Of a stretch of 64,000 nt of DNA, positions 1-9,029 are shown piece by piece. Source of the stretch: Pantoea alfalfae (GTDB lineage: Bacteria; Pseudomonadota; Gammaproteobacteria; Enterobacterales; Enterobacteriaceae). The notes under the pieces were generated by a model, which was not told the DNA's origin, did no database searches, and saw only the letters and a list, made by a program, of their open reading frames with translations. How positions within the stretch are numbered: position 1 is the stretch's first letter; each line of letters opens with the position of its first letter. The stretch lies in the NCBI RefSeq assembly GCF_019880205.1, contig NZ_CP082292.1, positions 2,666,001 to 2,730,000 on the forward strand, in the 5' to 3' direction. Position numbers and translations under genes: made by a program.

Positions 1-885
1 CGTCAGGGCGAGCAGAGAACGGGCTGCAGGAGGCTGCGCCCCTGAAAGCCAGGTATAGATTGCTGCAAACAGCCAGCTCACGATGAGGGGAAAAAGATAG
101 CCGATAAAGCGGGCTGGCAATATAAACTGCACGCCTCGCGCAAGCACCCAGCCAGTGCTGGCTGCCAGGGCAATATGCATGCCCGATATCGCCATCAGGT
201 GCGCCGTGCCGGTATCACGCAGTAGCTGGCGCGTCTGCGGGCTCATTTCCTCCCGGATACCAAATGCCAGCGCCTCCAGCGTGCCACGCGAAGGCATTTC
301 ACGGGTCCTGTCACGGTGCCCTACAATAAATCGCCAGCGGCCATCACAGCGATCGCTGATAGCATCCTGTTTAAGGATCCGCCCCTGAAGCGGCGTATTA
401 TTCGCGAGTGCAAAACGCTGTGCATCAAAGTCGCCTTCATTAAGGCGGGCATGGACCGGTCGCAGACGGAGGTGCATGGTCCAGCGCTGGCCCGGACAGT
501 AAATCTCTGGATCAGTATCGAAAAAGAGCCAGGCAAAGCGAGGCGGAAATATCATCCTGCCCTGTTCTTCAAGCAGACGAACCCGGATTTGCTTCCGCTC
601 TTTTCGCAGTTCACTGATCTGAAGGGTGTAGGTGGCAGGACGCGCCGAGAACTTTTCGATATCCCGCACCATCAGACGCGCGTCGTTACAGGCCCATGCC
701 AGAAACAGCAGAGTAAGACCGGCCAGACGGACAGGTTGGTAAGGGCAATGCAGCAGAGCCAGTCCTGTGAGGAGGAAGCCCCACATCACCTCACCGGAAG
801 GCAGCCGCGCCATCAGCAGTAGCGGTAACGTTGCAACGATCGCCAGTCGCGCCAGAATGGTCCATGTCAGCATAATCATATCCAT
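1..885 (-). CDS. ycaI: ComEC/Rec2-family membrane protein, N-terminal part, runs off window
   Basis: The reading frame is open from an ATG at 885 down to base 1, giving about 295 N-terminal residues of a protein usually near 750. In-frame ATGs at 879 and 873 are alternative starts. Residues 1-70 hold hydrophobic helices, followed by a soluble DUF4131-like stretch. The segment HLMAISGMHIAL around residue 220 is the hallmark that opens the ComEC competence membrane domain. The family forms the inner-membrane channel for single-stranded DNA uptake in competent bacteria; in enterobacteria its role is little studied. The C-terminal metallo-beta-lactamase-like domain lies outside the window. It follows ihfB as in E. 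coli, on the same strand, separated by the ihfB terminator. Confidence 0.88.
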   Translation of the reverse strand, partial: MDMIMLTWTILARLAIVATLPLLLMARLPSGEVMWGFLLTGLALLHCPYQPVRLAGLTLLFLAWACNDARLMVRDIEKFSARPATYTLQISELRKERKQIRVRLLEEQGRMIFPPRFAWLFFDTDPEIYCPGQRWTMHLRLRPVHARLNEGDFDAQRFALANNTPLQGRILKQDAISDRCDGRWRFIVGHRDRTREMPSRGTLEALAFGIREEMSPQTRQLLRDTGTAHLMAISGMHIALAASTGWVLARGVQFILPARFIGYLFPLIVSWLFAAIYTWLSGAQPPAARSLLALT

Positions 886-1029
886 TGATTCAGTTCGATT
901 ATTCTGGGCAATTGGGGAGAAATTAACAGTGGACAATGAGTGAGGCTGGAGCCGTTTCGCAAGGAGAGCGCGGCATTGCAGTGTGGATGACCGTAATCTG
1001 GATGTCAGGTCTCAACCTGGATAGCAGGC

Positions 1030-1058
1030 AAAAAAAACGACATCCGGAGATGTCGTTT
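1030..1058 (-). terminator. Intrinsic terminator of ihfB
   Basis: A perfect 10-bp stem (1035-1044 with 1049-1058, loop CGGA) is followed on the minus strand by a run of eight T, 19 bp after the ihfB stop. It closes the rpsA-ihfB transcription unit ahead of ycaI. Confidence 0.9.
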
Positions 1059-1076
1059 ATCTGGTTCGGTATCGGC

Positions 1077-1361
1077 TTAGCCGTAGATATTTGCGCGATC
1101 GCGCAGTTCTTTGCCTGGCTTAAAGTGGGGAACGTATTTACCTTCCAGATCCACTTTGTCACCCGTTTTCGGGTTACGTCCAGTACGCGGAGCGCGATAG
1201 TGCAAAGAAAAGCTGCCGAATCCCCGGATTTCGATGCGTTCGCCTTGTGCCAGCGTAGTGGCCATATGCTCAAGCATCTCTTTTACTGCATCCTCAACGA
1301 CTTTCGCCGGTATATGAGTATGCTGTCCCGCCAGTCTTTCGATCAGTTCTGACTTGGTCAT
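1077..1361 (-). CDS. ihfB: Integration host factor subunit beta
   Basis: This 94-residue protein is the IHF beta chain, which dimerises with IHF alpha and bends DNA sharply at specific sites in recombination, replication and sigma-54 transcription. The N-terminal helical dimerisation part is followed by the DNA-bending beta arm, with GRNPKTG carrying the intercalating proline (P64). The C-terminus has the family motif KPGKELRDR. Length matches the E. coli protein exactly. A strong GGAGG precedes the ATG by a few bases. The gene lies 82 bp after rpsA on the same strand, the conserved enterobacterial order; a GC-rich hairpin in the gap could separate their expression. Confidence 0.98.
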   Translation of the reverse strand: MTKSELIERLAGQHTHIPAKVVEDAVKEMLEHMATTLAQGERIEIRGFGSFSLHYRAPRTGRNPKTGDKVDLEGKYVPHFKPGKELRDRANIYG

Positions 1362-1410
1362 GTAACCTCCGGTTTATCCCTGTAGGAATGTATGACAGCT
1401 TTTACCGAAA

Positions 1411-1430
1411 CCGGGTGGTTGCCCACCCGG
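1411..1430 (-). terminator. Hairpin between rpsA and ihfB
   Basis: A perfect 8-bp GC-rich stem (1411-1418 with 1423-1430, loop TTGC) lies just after the rpsA stop. The minus-strand continuation is only TTTCGG, so it is probably a partial terminator or mRNA 3'-end stabiliser rather than a full stop; some read-through into ihfB is expected. Confidence 0.6.
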
Positions 1431-1443
1431 TGCTTCAGGTCGA

Positions 1444-3117
1444 TTACTCGCCTTTAGCCGCTTTGAACGCTTCAGCCATAGCGCTAGAGAAATTGCCTTC
1501 TTCCTGTTTGGTGTTAACAGTATTGATAGCTTCTTTCTCATCAGCCTGGTCTTTCGCACGGACAGACAGGCTTACGACACGGTTTTTACGATCAACGCCG
1601 GTGAACTTAGCTTCAACGTCGTCGCCAACGTTCAGAACCAGAGTTGCATCTTCAATGCGGTCCAGTGAAGCTTCAGAAGCGCGCAGGTAACCCTCAACGC
1701 CGTCTGCTAATTCAACTGTAGCACCTTTAGCATCAACTGCAGTCACTTTACCGGTGACGATGGCACCTTTCTTGTTCAGAGTGATGTAGTTGTTGAACGG
1801 ATCTTCTGCCAGCTGTTTAACGCCCAGAGAGATACGCTCGCGCTCTGCATCAACCTGCAGTACAACGGCAGCGATTTCATCGCCTTTTTTGTACTCACGA
1901 ACGGCTTCTTCGCCGGTCGCGTTCCAGGAGATGTCAGACAGGTGAACCAGACCGTCGATGCCGCCGTCCAGGCCGATGAAGATACCGAAGTCAGTGATTG
2001 ACTTGATTTTACCTTCAACACGATCGCCTTTGTTGTGCGTCTCAGCGAACAGCTGCCATGGGTTAGATTTACACTGTTTCAGACCCAGGGAGATACGACG
2101 ACGCTCTTCGTCAATGTCCAGAACCATAACTTCAACAACATCGCCTACGTTAACAACTTTAGACGGATGGATGTTTTTGTTGGTCCAGTCCATTTCAGAC
2201 ACGTGTACCAGACCTTCAACGCCTTCTTCGATTTCCACGAAGCAGCCATAATCAGTCAGGTTGGTAACACGACCGGTCAGGCGGGTGCCTTCCGGATAGC
2301 GTTTAGCGATAGCAACCCATGGATCTTCGCCCAGCTGCTTCAGACCCAGAGAAACACGGGTACGCTCGCGGTCGAACTTCAGCACCTTAACGGTGATTTC
2401 GTCGCCAACGTTAACGATTTCGCTTGGATGCTTAACGCGTTTCCATGCCATATCAGTGATGTGCAGCAGGCCATCAACGCCGCCCAGATCAACGAATGCA
2501 CCGTAGTCAGTGAGGTTCTTAACGATACCTTTAACTTCCATGCCTTCCTGCAGGTTTTCCAGCAGCTGATCGCGCTCTGCGCTGTTTTCGGATTCGATAA
2601 CCGCACGACGTGAAACCACGACGTTATTGCGTTTCTGATCCAGCTTGATGACTTTGAACTCAAGCTCTTTGCCTTCCAGGTGCAGCGTATCGCGCACCGG
2701 ACGCACATCTACCAGTGAACCTGGCAGGAACGCACGGATACCGTTGAGCTCAACTGTGAAGCCGCCTTTAACTTTGCCGTTGATAACACCGGTAACAGTT
2801 TCAGCGTCTTCGTAAGCTTTTTCCAGCGTGATCCATGCTTCATGGCGCTTAGCTTTCTCACGGGACAGCAGGGTTTCACCGAAGCCGTCTTCCACTGCAT
2901 CCAGAGCAACATCAACTTCGTCGCCTACCTGGATTTCCAGTTCGCCGGCTGCGTTCTTGAACTGCTCTGCAGGAATTGCAGATTCAGATTTCAGACCCGC
3001 ATCAACCAGAACGACATCTTTGTCGATAGAAACGACGATGCCACGAACGATAGAACCCGGGCGGGTTTCGATTGTTTTTAAGGATTCTTCAAATAGTTGA
3101 GCAAAAGATTCAGTCAT
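1444..3117 (-). CDS. rpsA: 30S ribosomal protein S1
   Basis: The 557-residue S1 protein binds mRNA and lets the 30S subunit initiate on structured or leaderless messages; it sits at the platform of the small subunit. Six S1/OB-fold domains follow one another, roughly residues 21-87, 105-171, 192-260, 277-347, 364-434 and 451-520. The repeated pattern of G-x-V plus DYGAFVD/DYGCFVE/DFGIFIG marks the central four. Length matches E. coli S1. It follows cmk, as usual. The leader lacks a standard Shine-Dalgarno sequence, in keeping with known S1 autocontrol of translation (see the 3118-3225 entry). Confidence 0.99.
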   Translation of the reverse strand: MTESFAQLFEESLKTIETRPGSIVRGIVVSIDKDVVLVDAGLKSESAIPAEQFKNAAGELEIQVGDEVDVALDAVEDGFGETLLSREKAKRHEAWITLEKAYEDAETVTGVINGKVKGGFTVELNGIRAFLPGSLVDVRPVRDTLHLEGKELEFKVIKLDQKRNNVVVSRRAVIESENSAERDQLLENLQEGMEVKGIVKNLTDYGAFVDLGGVDGLLHITDMAWKRVKHPSEIVNVGDEITVKVLKFDRERTRVSLGLKQLGEDPWVAIAKRYPEGTRLTGRVTNLTDYGCFVEIEEGVEGLVHVSEMDWTNKNIHPSKVVNVGDVVEVMVLDIDEERRRISLGLKQCKSNPWQLFAETHNKGDRVEGKIKSITDFGIFIGLDGGIDGLVHLSDISWNATGEEAVREYKKGDEIAAVVLQVDAERERISLGVKQLAEDPFNNYITLNKKGAIVTGKVTAVDAKGATVELADGVEGYLRASEASLDRIEDATLVLNVGDDVEAKFTGVDRKNRVVSLSVRAKDQADEKEAINTVNTKQEEGNFSSAMAEAFKAAKGE

Positions 3118-3225
3118 ATTGATAATCTTCAGGATTCTTCAATTTAACGTCCATCTGACTTCATGTCGGATGGGGTTGTTTCACATGCCCGGCACCGGAT
3201 CCGTGGTACAGGGTGATAAATTCAG
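3118..3225 (-). promoter_or_regulatory. rpsA leader with degenerate Shine-Dalgarno and hairpin
   Basis: The rpsA ATG is preceded by CTGAAGATTATCAAT: only GAAG, not GGAGG, is available. Upstream lies a 9-bp stem (3151-3159 with 3165-3173, one G-T pair). In E. coli the rpsA start is known to lack a canonical Shine-Dalgarno, to rely on folded AU-rich leader structure, and to be repressed by free S1. The same architecture is visible here. No promoter was assigned inside this gap. Confidence 0.6.
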
Positions 3226-3912
3226 TTAAGCCGGAATGCCCAGCTTCTCGCGGGCATAGTGTAGCGCTTTTTCAATGACCTGGTCGATAGACATCTCTGT
3301 AGAGTCCAGAACCAGTGCATCGGCAGCAGCGACTAAAGGCGCAATTGCGCGGTTACGATCGCGGTCGTCGCGTTCTTTTATCTCGGCTAAAAGGCGGTCA
3401 AAGTTAACATTAAAGCCATTTCCCTGCAACTGTAGCATACGTCGCTGAGCACGCTCTTCCGGGCTGGCATCAAGGAAAATCTTTACTGGCGCATCCGGGA
3501 AAACCACGGTGCCCATATCGCGGCCATCAGCGATCAGGCCCGGCATCTCACGGAAACCGCGCTGACGGCGCAATAACGCTTCGCGCACCCGCGGAAAGGC
3601 AGCGACACGTGAGGCGGTGTTGCTGACCTCCTGAGTGCGGATTTCACCGGTAACATCTTCACCTTCAAGTATGACCTGCATTTCACCATTCTGTGACAAA
3701 AAGCGCACATCAAGATGTGCAGCAATCGGCACCAGCGCTTCTTCAGATTCAATGTCCACTTGATGATGCAATGCCGCTAACGCCAGCACGCGATAAATAG
3801 CACCGGAGTCCAGCAGATGCCACTGCAGCGATTCTGCCATCGCTTTGCACAGGGTTCCCTTTCCCGCTCCACTTGGCCCATCAATAGTTATGACCGGGGC
3901 AGTTACTGTCAT
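3226..3912 (-). CDS. cmk: Cytidylate kinase
   Basis: The 228-residue kinase phosphorylates CMP and dCMP with ATP in the cytoplasm, recycling nucleotides from RNA turnover and lipid synthesis. The P-loop GPSGAGKG is at residues 12-19; the CMP-binding insert and LIADGRDMG segment characteristic of bacterial CMP kinases follow, and the lid RDDRDRNR is near residue 180. Length matches E. coli Cmk. A GGAGGG lies just before the ATG. It sits between aroA and rpsA on the same strand; read-through of cmk into rpsA is known in E. coli and is plausible here, since no terminator is seen between them. Confidence 0.98.
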   Translation of the reverse strand: MTVTAPVITIDGPSGAGKGTLCKAMAESLQWHLLDSGAIYRVLALAALHHQVDIESEEALVPIAAHLDVRFLSQNGEMQVILEGEDVTGEIRTQEVSNTASRVAAFPRVREALLRRQRGFREMPGLIADGRDMGTVVFPDAPVKIFLDASPEERAQRRMLQLQGNGFNVNFDRLLAEIKERDDRDRNRAIAPLVAAADALVLDSTEMSIDQVIEKALHYAREKLGIPA

Positions 3913-4081
3913 TATTCCCTCCTGTTGCTGCGTGCATTATGACCTTCAGGTCACCCTTAATGCTTAGCATTATACGCTGCATAGCAAGGCTTGGTTACCC
4001 TTTCGCACTGACCGGGTTCGAAATGTTAGTCAATTCAGAGGATATCGGTCAGGTTACAGCCAGATTAAATCAGGGGGAGAC

Positions 4082-4101
4082 CCGGTGCGGAACCGCACCG
4101 G
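4082..4101 (-). terminator. Hairpin after aroA
   Basis: A GC-rich inverted repeat (4082-4090 with 4093-4101) lies 11 bp after the aroA stop. No T run follows on the minus strand, so termination would be weak or Rho-assisted. The remaining gap to cmk (about 170 bp) presumably holds a cmk promoter that I could not place. Confidence 0.45.
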
Positions 4102-4111
4102 AAAGGCGATA

Positions 4112-5398
4112 TCAGGCGTGCTGGCTGATTTTAGCCAGCTGAACAAAATAGTCCGGGAAGGTTTTCGCTGTACAGCCAGGATCGAGAATAGTTACTGGTG
4201 TATCGGAAAGGGCAACCAGCGAAAAACACATTGCCATGCGGTGATCGTTGTAGGTACCAATATCAGCATGAATCAGCGATGCTGGCGGTGTAATACGGAT
4301 ATAGTCATGGCCCTCTTCAACTTCAGCCCCCACTTTACGCAGCTCTGTAGCCATTGCGCTCAGTCGATCAGTCTCTTTTACCCGCCAGTTATAAATATTA
4401 CGTAACTGGGTCGTGCCGTCGGCAAACAGCGCGGTGGTCGCGATGGTCATGGCAGCATCCGGGATATGGTTCATGTCCATATCAATGGCCTGCAGTTTTC
4501 CGGCCGTGCAGGCAATGAAATCATCGCCCCACTCAATTACCGCACCCATCCTTTCCAGCACATCAGCGAAACGGATATCGCCCTGCACACTCTGGCGTCC
4601 GATACCGGTGACGCGAACCGTGCCACCTTTTATTGCGCCGGCAGCCAGGAAATAGGAGGCGGAAGAGGCATCGCCTTCAACCAGGTAATCGCCCGGTGAC
4701 TGATACTGTTGCTGTCCCTTAATCAGGAAGCGTTGATAGTTCTGATTCTCAACCCCGACGCCAAAGCACTGCATCAGATTGAGTGTGATATCAATATAAG
4801 GTTTGGAAACCAAATCGCCTTTGATAGTGATGCAGGTATCCTGCTGTGCCAGCGGCGCGGTCATCAGCAGTGCTGTCAGGAACTGACTGGAGACGCTGCC
4901 ATCTACACTGACTTCCCCCCCGGTGAAACCACCGCGTAAACGCAGCGGCGGATAGTTTTCGTTTTCCAGGTACTCAATACTTGCTCCCCCCTGACGAAGT
5001 GCATCAACCAGATGCCCGATTGGACGCTCTTTCATGCGGGGTTCGCCGGTCAGCTCAATATCGTGCTCGCCCAAACAGAGTGCAGCGGCCAGAGGACGCA
5101 TTGCGGTTCCGGCATTGCCCAGAAACAGCGACAACGGTTGAGAGGAGTGCAGCGGCCCGGCATTTCCCGTCACTTCACACACGGTGCGATCGCTGGAGAG
5201 CGTATAGCTTACGCCCAGCGCGGTCAGCGCATTCAGCATATGCTTAACATCATCGCTGTCGAGCAGGTTGGTGAGACGGGTGGTACCTTCAGCCAGCGCA
5301 GCCAGCAGCAATGCGCGATTGGAAACGCTTTTTGAGCCGGGCAGATTTACGGTGCCATCGACACGCGCGATCGGTTGGAGAGTCAGGGAGTCCTGCAT
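4112..5398 (-). CDS. aroA: 3-phosphoshikimate 1-carboxyvinyltransferase (EPSP synthase)
   Basis: EPSP synthase joins shikimate 3-phosphate and phosphoenolpyruvate, the sixth step of the shikimate path to aromatic amino acids. The protein is 428 residues from the ATG at 5398. PGSKSVSNR near residues 20-28 and [11 protein letters not shown] near 95 are substrate-binding signatures of the class I, glyphosate-sensitive type; the late VKETDR segment is also present. I chose the ATG at 5398 because the sequence then aligns with E. coli AroA (427 residues) and GAGGA lies upstream; an in-frame TTG at 5416 would add six residues. It is second in the serC-aroA operon, with an attenuator-like hairpin between the two genes. 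Confidence 0.98.
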   Translation of the reverse strand: MQDSLTLQPIARVDGTVNLPGSKSVSNRALLLAALAEGTTRLTNLLDSDDVKHMLNALTALGVSYTLSSDRTVCEVTGNAGPLHSSQPLSLFLGNAGTAMRPLAAALCLGEHDIELTGEPRMKERPIGHLVDALRQGGASIEYLENENYPPLRLRGGFTGGEVSVDGSVSSQFLTALLMTAPLAQQDTCITIKGDLVSKPYIDITLNLMQCFGVGVENQNYQRFLIKGQQQYQSPGDYLVEGDASSASYFLAAGAIKGGTVRVTGIGRQSVQGDIRFADVLERMGAVIEWGDDFIACTAGKLQAIDMDMNHIPDAAMTIATTALFADGTTQLRNIYNWRVKETDRLSAMATELRKVGAEVEEGHDYIRITPPASLIHADIGTYNDHRMAMCFSLVALSDTPVTILDPGCTAKTFPDYFVQLAKISQHA

Positions 5399-5419
5399 GT
5401 GAAACGAAATCCTCAAAAA

Positions 5420-5449
5420 ATACAGAGACCTCGCCCTATGACGAGGTCT
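5420..5449 (-). terminator. serC-aroA intercistronic attenuator-like terminator
   Basis: An 8-bp stem (5426-5433 with 5442-5449) with an 8-nt loop is followed on the minus strand by CTGT and six T, just before the aroA ribosome-binding site. It has the form of an intrinsic terminator inside the operon and would lower aroA relative to serC; a comparable structure has been described in enterobacterial serC-aroA operons. Confidence 0.7.
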
Positions 5450-5480
5450 GGCATCAGCATCAACGCTGATATCTTAATAA

Positions 5481-6566
5481 TCAGCCGTGACGGCGTTCAA
5501 AGTCGACCATGAAATCGGTCAGCGCCTTCACACCTTCCAGCGGCATCGCATTATAAATAGAGGCGCGCATACCGCCTACTACACGATGGCCTTTAAGCGC
5601 ATGCAATCCTGCCTTAAATGACTCTTCCAGGAACAGTGCATCAAGCGACGCATCCGCCAGCTGGAAAGGAATATTCATGCGCGAGCGATTTTCTTTAGCC
5701 ACATCGTTACGGTAGAAGCCACTGTGATCGATAACGCCATAAAGCAGGTCAGATTTTGCCTGATTGATACGATCAATTTCGGCCACACCGCCCTTCTCTT
5801 TCAGCCATTTAAACACCAGGCCTGAGAGATACCATGCAAATGTTGGCGGGGTATTAAACATCGAATCATTATCGGCCAGCACTTTGTAATCAAGAATTGA
5901 AGGTACAGAGGCGTGCGCCTGACCCAGCAGATCGTCGCGAACGATAACCAGCGTTAACCCGGCCGGACCGACATTTTTTTGCGCACCCGCATAAATCACG
6001 CCATAGCGGCTCACATCGATCGGACGTGACAAAATGGTAGATGAGAAGTCAGCGACAACAGTTTTATTGCCGAAATCGGGCTGTTCATCAATGGCGATGC
6101 CATCGATAGTTTCATTCGGGCAGAAATGCAGATAAGCAGACGATTCACTCACCTGCCATTCGCTCATCGGCAGAATGGCACGTTTACCATCGCGAGTGGT
6201 TTTCACATCCAGCGTACGCGGAGAACAATACTTTTCCGCTTCTTTAATTGCACTGTGTGCCCAGTAGCCGCCATCGACATAGTCGGCGCTGGTCGCTTGC
6301 CCGAGCAGATTACCCGGTACTGCAGCGAACTGCGCACGCGCGCCGCCATGACAGAATAAAACTTTGTAATTAGCCGGTATTTTTAGCAGATCACGGAAGT
6401 CCTGCTCCGCTTCCTCAGCCACCTGAATAAACTCTTTACTGCGGTGACTGATCTCCATTACAGAGGTACCCAGACCGCGCCAGTTCGTCAGCTCCTGTTC
6501 TGCACGACGAAGGACTTCAACCGGTAGCATCGCCGGGCCAGAGCTAAAATTATAAACTTGCGTCAT
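5481..6566 (-). CDS. serC: Phosphoserine aminotransferase
   Basis: This PLP enzyme converts 3-phosphohydroxypyruvate to phosphoserine (serine synthesis) and acts in the parallel pyridoxal-phosphate route. It has 361 residues, one short of E. coli SerC. The N-terminal [11 protein letters not shown] and the PLP-lysine segment [12 protein letters not shown] are diagnostic. GAGGGG precedes the ATG. It is the first gene of serC-aroA, so the operon joins serine/pyridoxine and chorismate supply, as in E. coli. The 326-bp gap upstream separates it from ycaO, which runs the other way. Confidence 0.98.
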   Translation of the reverse strand: MTQVYNFSSGPAMLPVEVLRRAEQELTNWRGLGTSVMEISHRSKEFIQVAEEAEQDFRDLLKIPANYKVLFCHGGARAQFAAVPGNLLGQATSADYVDGGYWAHSAIKEAEKYCSPRTLDVKTTRDGKRAILPMSEWQVSESSAYLHFCPNETIDGIAIDEQPDFGNKTVVADFSSTILSRPIDVSRYGVIYAGAQKNVGPAGLTLVIVRDDLLGQAHASVPSILDYKVLADNDSMFNTPPTFAWYLSGLVFKWLKEKGGVAEIDRINQAKSDLLYGVIDHSGFYRNDVAKENRSRMNIPFQLADASLDALFLEESFKAGLHALKGHRVVGGMRASIYNAMPLEGVKALTDFMVDFERRHG

Positions 6567-6892
6567 TTCCCCTCACCACTGTCATATCGAACGGTTATGA
6601 ATAACCATCCGGTTTTATCACTGCATTCTGATAGCTGCAATCATAAATCAGGGTGCGGTCACATTTTCTGAATCCGGCTCGCCGGAGGTTATGTTACCAA
6701 TGCAAATCTGAACGGAATTTTGTGAGGCTTTATCCAGCGCCATCAATTTGCGTTTGGCCAGAGTGCCGCTGTGATGAAAACTACGTCGGTAAACTAAGCC
6801 GGTAAAAATGTCCCGCCCTGATAGCGGTCAGTTAGCAAAATCCGTATCATGGCGCGCTTTACGCACCCTATGACAACAGAGAGAGCGGCACT
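6567..6892. other. Divergent intergenic region serC / ycaO
   Basis: This 326-bp gap holds the promoters of serC (minus) and ycaO (plus). The E. coli gene ycaP, which sits here in K-12, is absent; no open frame in the gap resembles a gene. A weak TATCAT -10 at 6844-6849 could serve ycaO, but no good -35 matches it. Nothing else is recognisable. Confidence 0.5.
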
Positions 6893-8656
6893 ATGACGCA
6901 AACATTTATCCCGGGCAAAGATGCCGCACTGGAAGACTCCATCGCGCGTTTCCAGAACAAGCTGCAGGATCTTGGCTTTAACATTGAAGAAGCCTCCTGG
7001 CTGAATCCTGTCCCCCATGTCTGGTCAGTGCATATCCGCGACCGCGATTGCCCGCTCTGTTTTACCAATGGTAAAGGCGCCAGTAAAAAAGCGGCACTGG
7101 CCTCTGCACTGGGTGAGTATTTCGAGCGTCTCTCTACTAACTATTTTTTTGCTGACTTCTGGCTGGGGAAAAAGATCGCTGACGGTGATTTTGTTCACTA
7201 TCCCAATGAAAAATGGTTTGCGTTACCAGAGGATGATTCCTTACCTGAAGGCATTCTGGATGCGCGCCTGCACGCGTTTTACGATGCCGACAATGCTCTG
7301 ACGGCTTCCGGCCTCATTGATTTGCAATCCGGCAATGCTGAGCGTGGTATATGCACTCTGCCCTTTACCCGCCAGTCCGATCAGCACACTGTCTATATTC
7401 CGATGAACATTATCGGCAACCTCTATGTTTCAAATGGCATGTCTGCAGGTAACACCGCAAATGAAGCCCGTGTTCAGGGGCTTTCAGAAGTGTTTGAGCG
7501 CTACATTAAAAACCGCATTATTGCGGAAGCAATCAGCCTGCCAGCGATTCCTGATGAGGTGATGCAGCGCTATCCTGACGTCATTGAAGCGATTGCGCGC
7601 CTTGAAGCAGAAGGCTTCCCGATTTTCGCTTATGACGCCTCGCTGGGTGGCAAATATCCGGTTATTTGTGTGGTACTGTTTAACCCGACCAACGGCACCT
7701 GCTTTGCCTCATTTGGTGCGCATCCTGATTTCGGTGTGGCGCTGGAGCGTACCGTCACCGAGTTGCTGCAGGGTCGCAGCCTCAAAGATCTGGATGTGTT
7801 TACACCACCGACCTTTGATGACGAAGAAGTGGCTGAACATGCCAACCTCGAAACACACTTCATCGATTCAAGCGGTCTTATCTCCTGGGATCTGTTTAAA
7901 GAGACGGCGGATTATCCCTTTGTCGACTGGTCTTTCGCAGGCAGCACCGAGCAGGAATTTGCTACGCTGATGGCGATCTTCGCTTCAGAAGATCAGGAAG
8001 TCTATATCGCTGACTACGAGCACCTGGGTGTTTATGCCTGCCGCATTATCGTACCTGGCATGTCTGATATCTACCCGGCGGAAGATTTGTTCCTGGCGAA
8101 TAACAGCATGGGTGCTGGCATCCGTGCAACCCTGCTTGCCCTGCCTGACAGCAACTGGAATCCGGAAGAGTATCTGGATCTGATTGGACAGCTGGATGAT
8201 GAAGGTTTTGACGACTTCACCCGTGTTCGCGAGCTGCTGGGTCTGGCAACCGGTAAAGACAACGGCTGGTACACGCTGCGTATTGGCGAACTAAAAGCGA
8301 TGCTGGCGCTGGCGGGCGGCGATCTGGATCAGGCATTGATCTGGACAGAATGGACAATGGAGTTTAACAGCTCAATCTTTACGCCAGAGCGGGCTAATTA
8401 CTATCGTTGCCTGCAGACCCTGCTGTTACTGGCAATGGAAGATGAGCGCGATCCGCTGCAATATCATCACGCCTTCCTGCGTATGTATGGTGAGAACGCA
8501 ATGGAAGCGGCTTCCGCCGCTATCAGTGGTGAGAATCCGTTTAATGGGCTTCAGGCTGTGGATGAAGAGTTGCAGGCATTTCCGGCTCATCAATCCCTGC
8601 TTGCTGCATACGAAAAACTGCAAGCTGCCAAACGTCATTACTGGAAAAAAGCGTAA
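6893..8656 (+). CDS. ycaO: YcaO-domain protein, ribosomal S12 methylthiotransferase accessory factor
   Basis: The 587-residue protein is the stand-alone E. coli YcaO type. YcaO domains use ATP to activate amide backbones; E. coli YcaO has been linked to beta-methylthiolation of ribosomal protein S12 by RimO, but its direct substrate is uncertain. Residues about 60-380 form the YcaO fold, including GEYFERLSTNYF, NGMSAGNT and the GLSEVFERY nucleotide-binding helix. The C-terminal third is a helical TPR-like region with LREL/LALAGGDL repeats. No peptide precursor or cyclodehydratase partner lies nearby, so it is unlikely to be a natural-product enzyme. It precedes focA on the same strand, with a terminator-like hairpin between. 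Confidence 0.95.
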   Translation: MTQTFIPGKDAALEDSIARFQNKLQDLGFNIEEASWLNPVPHVWSVHIRDRDCPLCFTNGKGASKKAALASALGEYFERLSTNYFFADFWLGKKIADGDFVHYPNEKWFALPEDDSLPEGILDARLHAFYDADNALTASGLIDLQSGNAERGICTLPFTRQSDQHTVYIPMNIIGNLYVSNGMSAGNTANEARVQGLSEVFERYIKNRIIAEAISLPAIPDEVMQRYPDVIEAIARLEAEGFPIFAYDASLGGKYPVICVVLFNPTNGTCFASFGAHPDFGVALERTVTELLQGRSLKDLDVFTPPTFDDEEVAEHANLETHFIDSSGLISWDLFKETADYPFVDWSFAGSTEQEFATLMAIFASEDQEVYIADYEHLGVYACRIIVPGMSDIYPAEDLFLANNSMGAGIRATLLALPDSNWNPEEYLDLIGQLDDEGFDDFTRVRELLGLATGKDNGWYTLRIGELKAMLALAGGDLDQALIWTEWTMEFNSSIFTPERANYYRCLQTLLLLAMEDERDPLQYHHAFLRMYGENAMEAASAAISGENPFNGLQAVDEELQAFPAHQSLLAAYEKLQAAKRHYWKKA

Positions 8657-8692
8657 GGCATAACGCCTGACGCTGGAAACAGATAGCTCAAC

Positions 8693-8724
8693 ATGGCACT
8701 GGATTTATCTGGTGCCATAATTTT
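8693..8724 (+). terminator. Probable ycaO terminator
   Basis: A 7-bp stem ATGGCAC (8693-8699) with GTGCCAT (8712-8718) is followed by AATTTT, 37 bp after the ycaO stop. The stem is short and the T tract modest. Confidence 0.5.
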
Positions 8725-8957
8725 CCTCTATCTCAATGAAACATTAGCTGTAATAAAAATACCTTCCGCCACATTCCATTATTTTACTTAACATATAAGA
8801 TATTAATTTATAACACCGCTTGAATTAAAAACGCGCGCAATCGCCTGTCATTAAAATATATTTGTATTTTTAAAATTTATTTAATACTTTATTTTCAGTA
8901 AGTTACGAAATTATTTTTCCATTTAAACGCGATAGCCTGGCTACCATTTCGTCAAAC

Positions 8958-8999
8958 ATGATCCACATCAATTACTGACCTATACTCCTTTGTTAGTAT
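8958..8999 (+). promoter_or_regulatory. FNR site and promoter of focA-pflB
   Basis: ATGAT-CCAC-ATCAA at 8958-8971 matches the FNR consensus TTGAT-N4-ATCAA in 9 of 10 bases. A -10-like TAGTAT at 8994-8999 puts the start point near 9006, so the FNR site is centred at about -41.5, the standard class II activator position. A better -10 match (TATACT, 8981-8986) would place FNR at about -28 and is less likely. Anaerobic induction of focA-pfl by FNR is established in E. coli. Confidence 0.7.
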
Positions 9000-9029
9000 T
9001 TTTTCAGACAACTTCAGGAGTAAGTTAGT

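Larger units (their letters stand above)
8657..9029. other. ycaO-focA intergenic region
   Basis: This 373-bp AT-rich gap holds a probable ycaO terminator (8693-8724) and the anaerobic control region of focA-pflB with an FNR site (8958-8971). The stretch 8730-8940 is very AT-rich and could bind nucleoid proteins such as H-NS or IHF, but I cannot assign defined sites. In E. coli the focA-pfl operon has several promoters here and in ycaO; only the proximal one is visible to me. Confidence 0.6.

Noticed and set aside
6893..8656. YcaO as part of a ribosomally made peptide (azole) cluster
   Set aside because: No precursor peptide, E1-like or dehydrogenase gene is nearby; the full length and context match the housekeeping E. 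coli YcaO.
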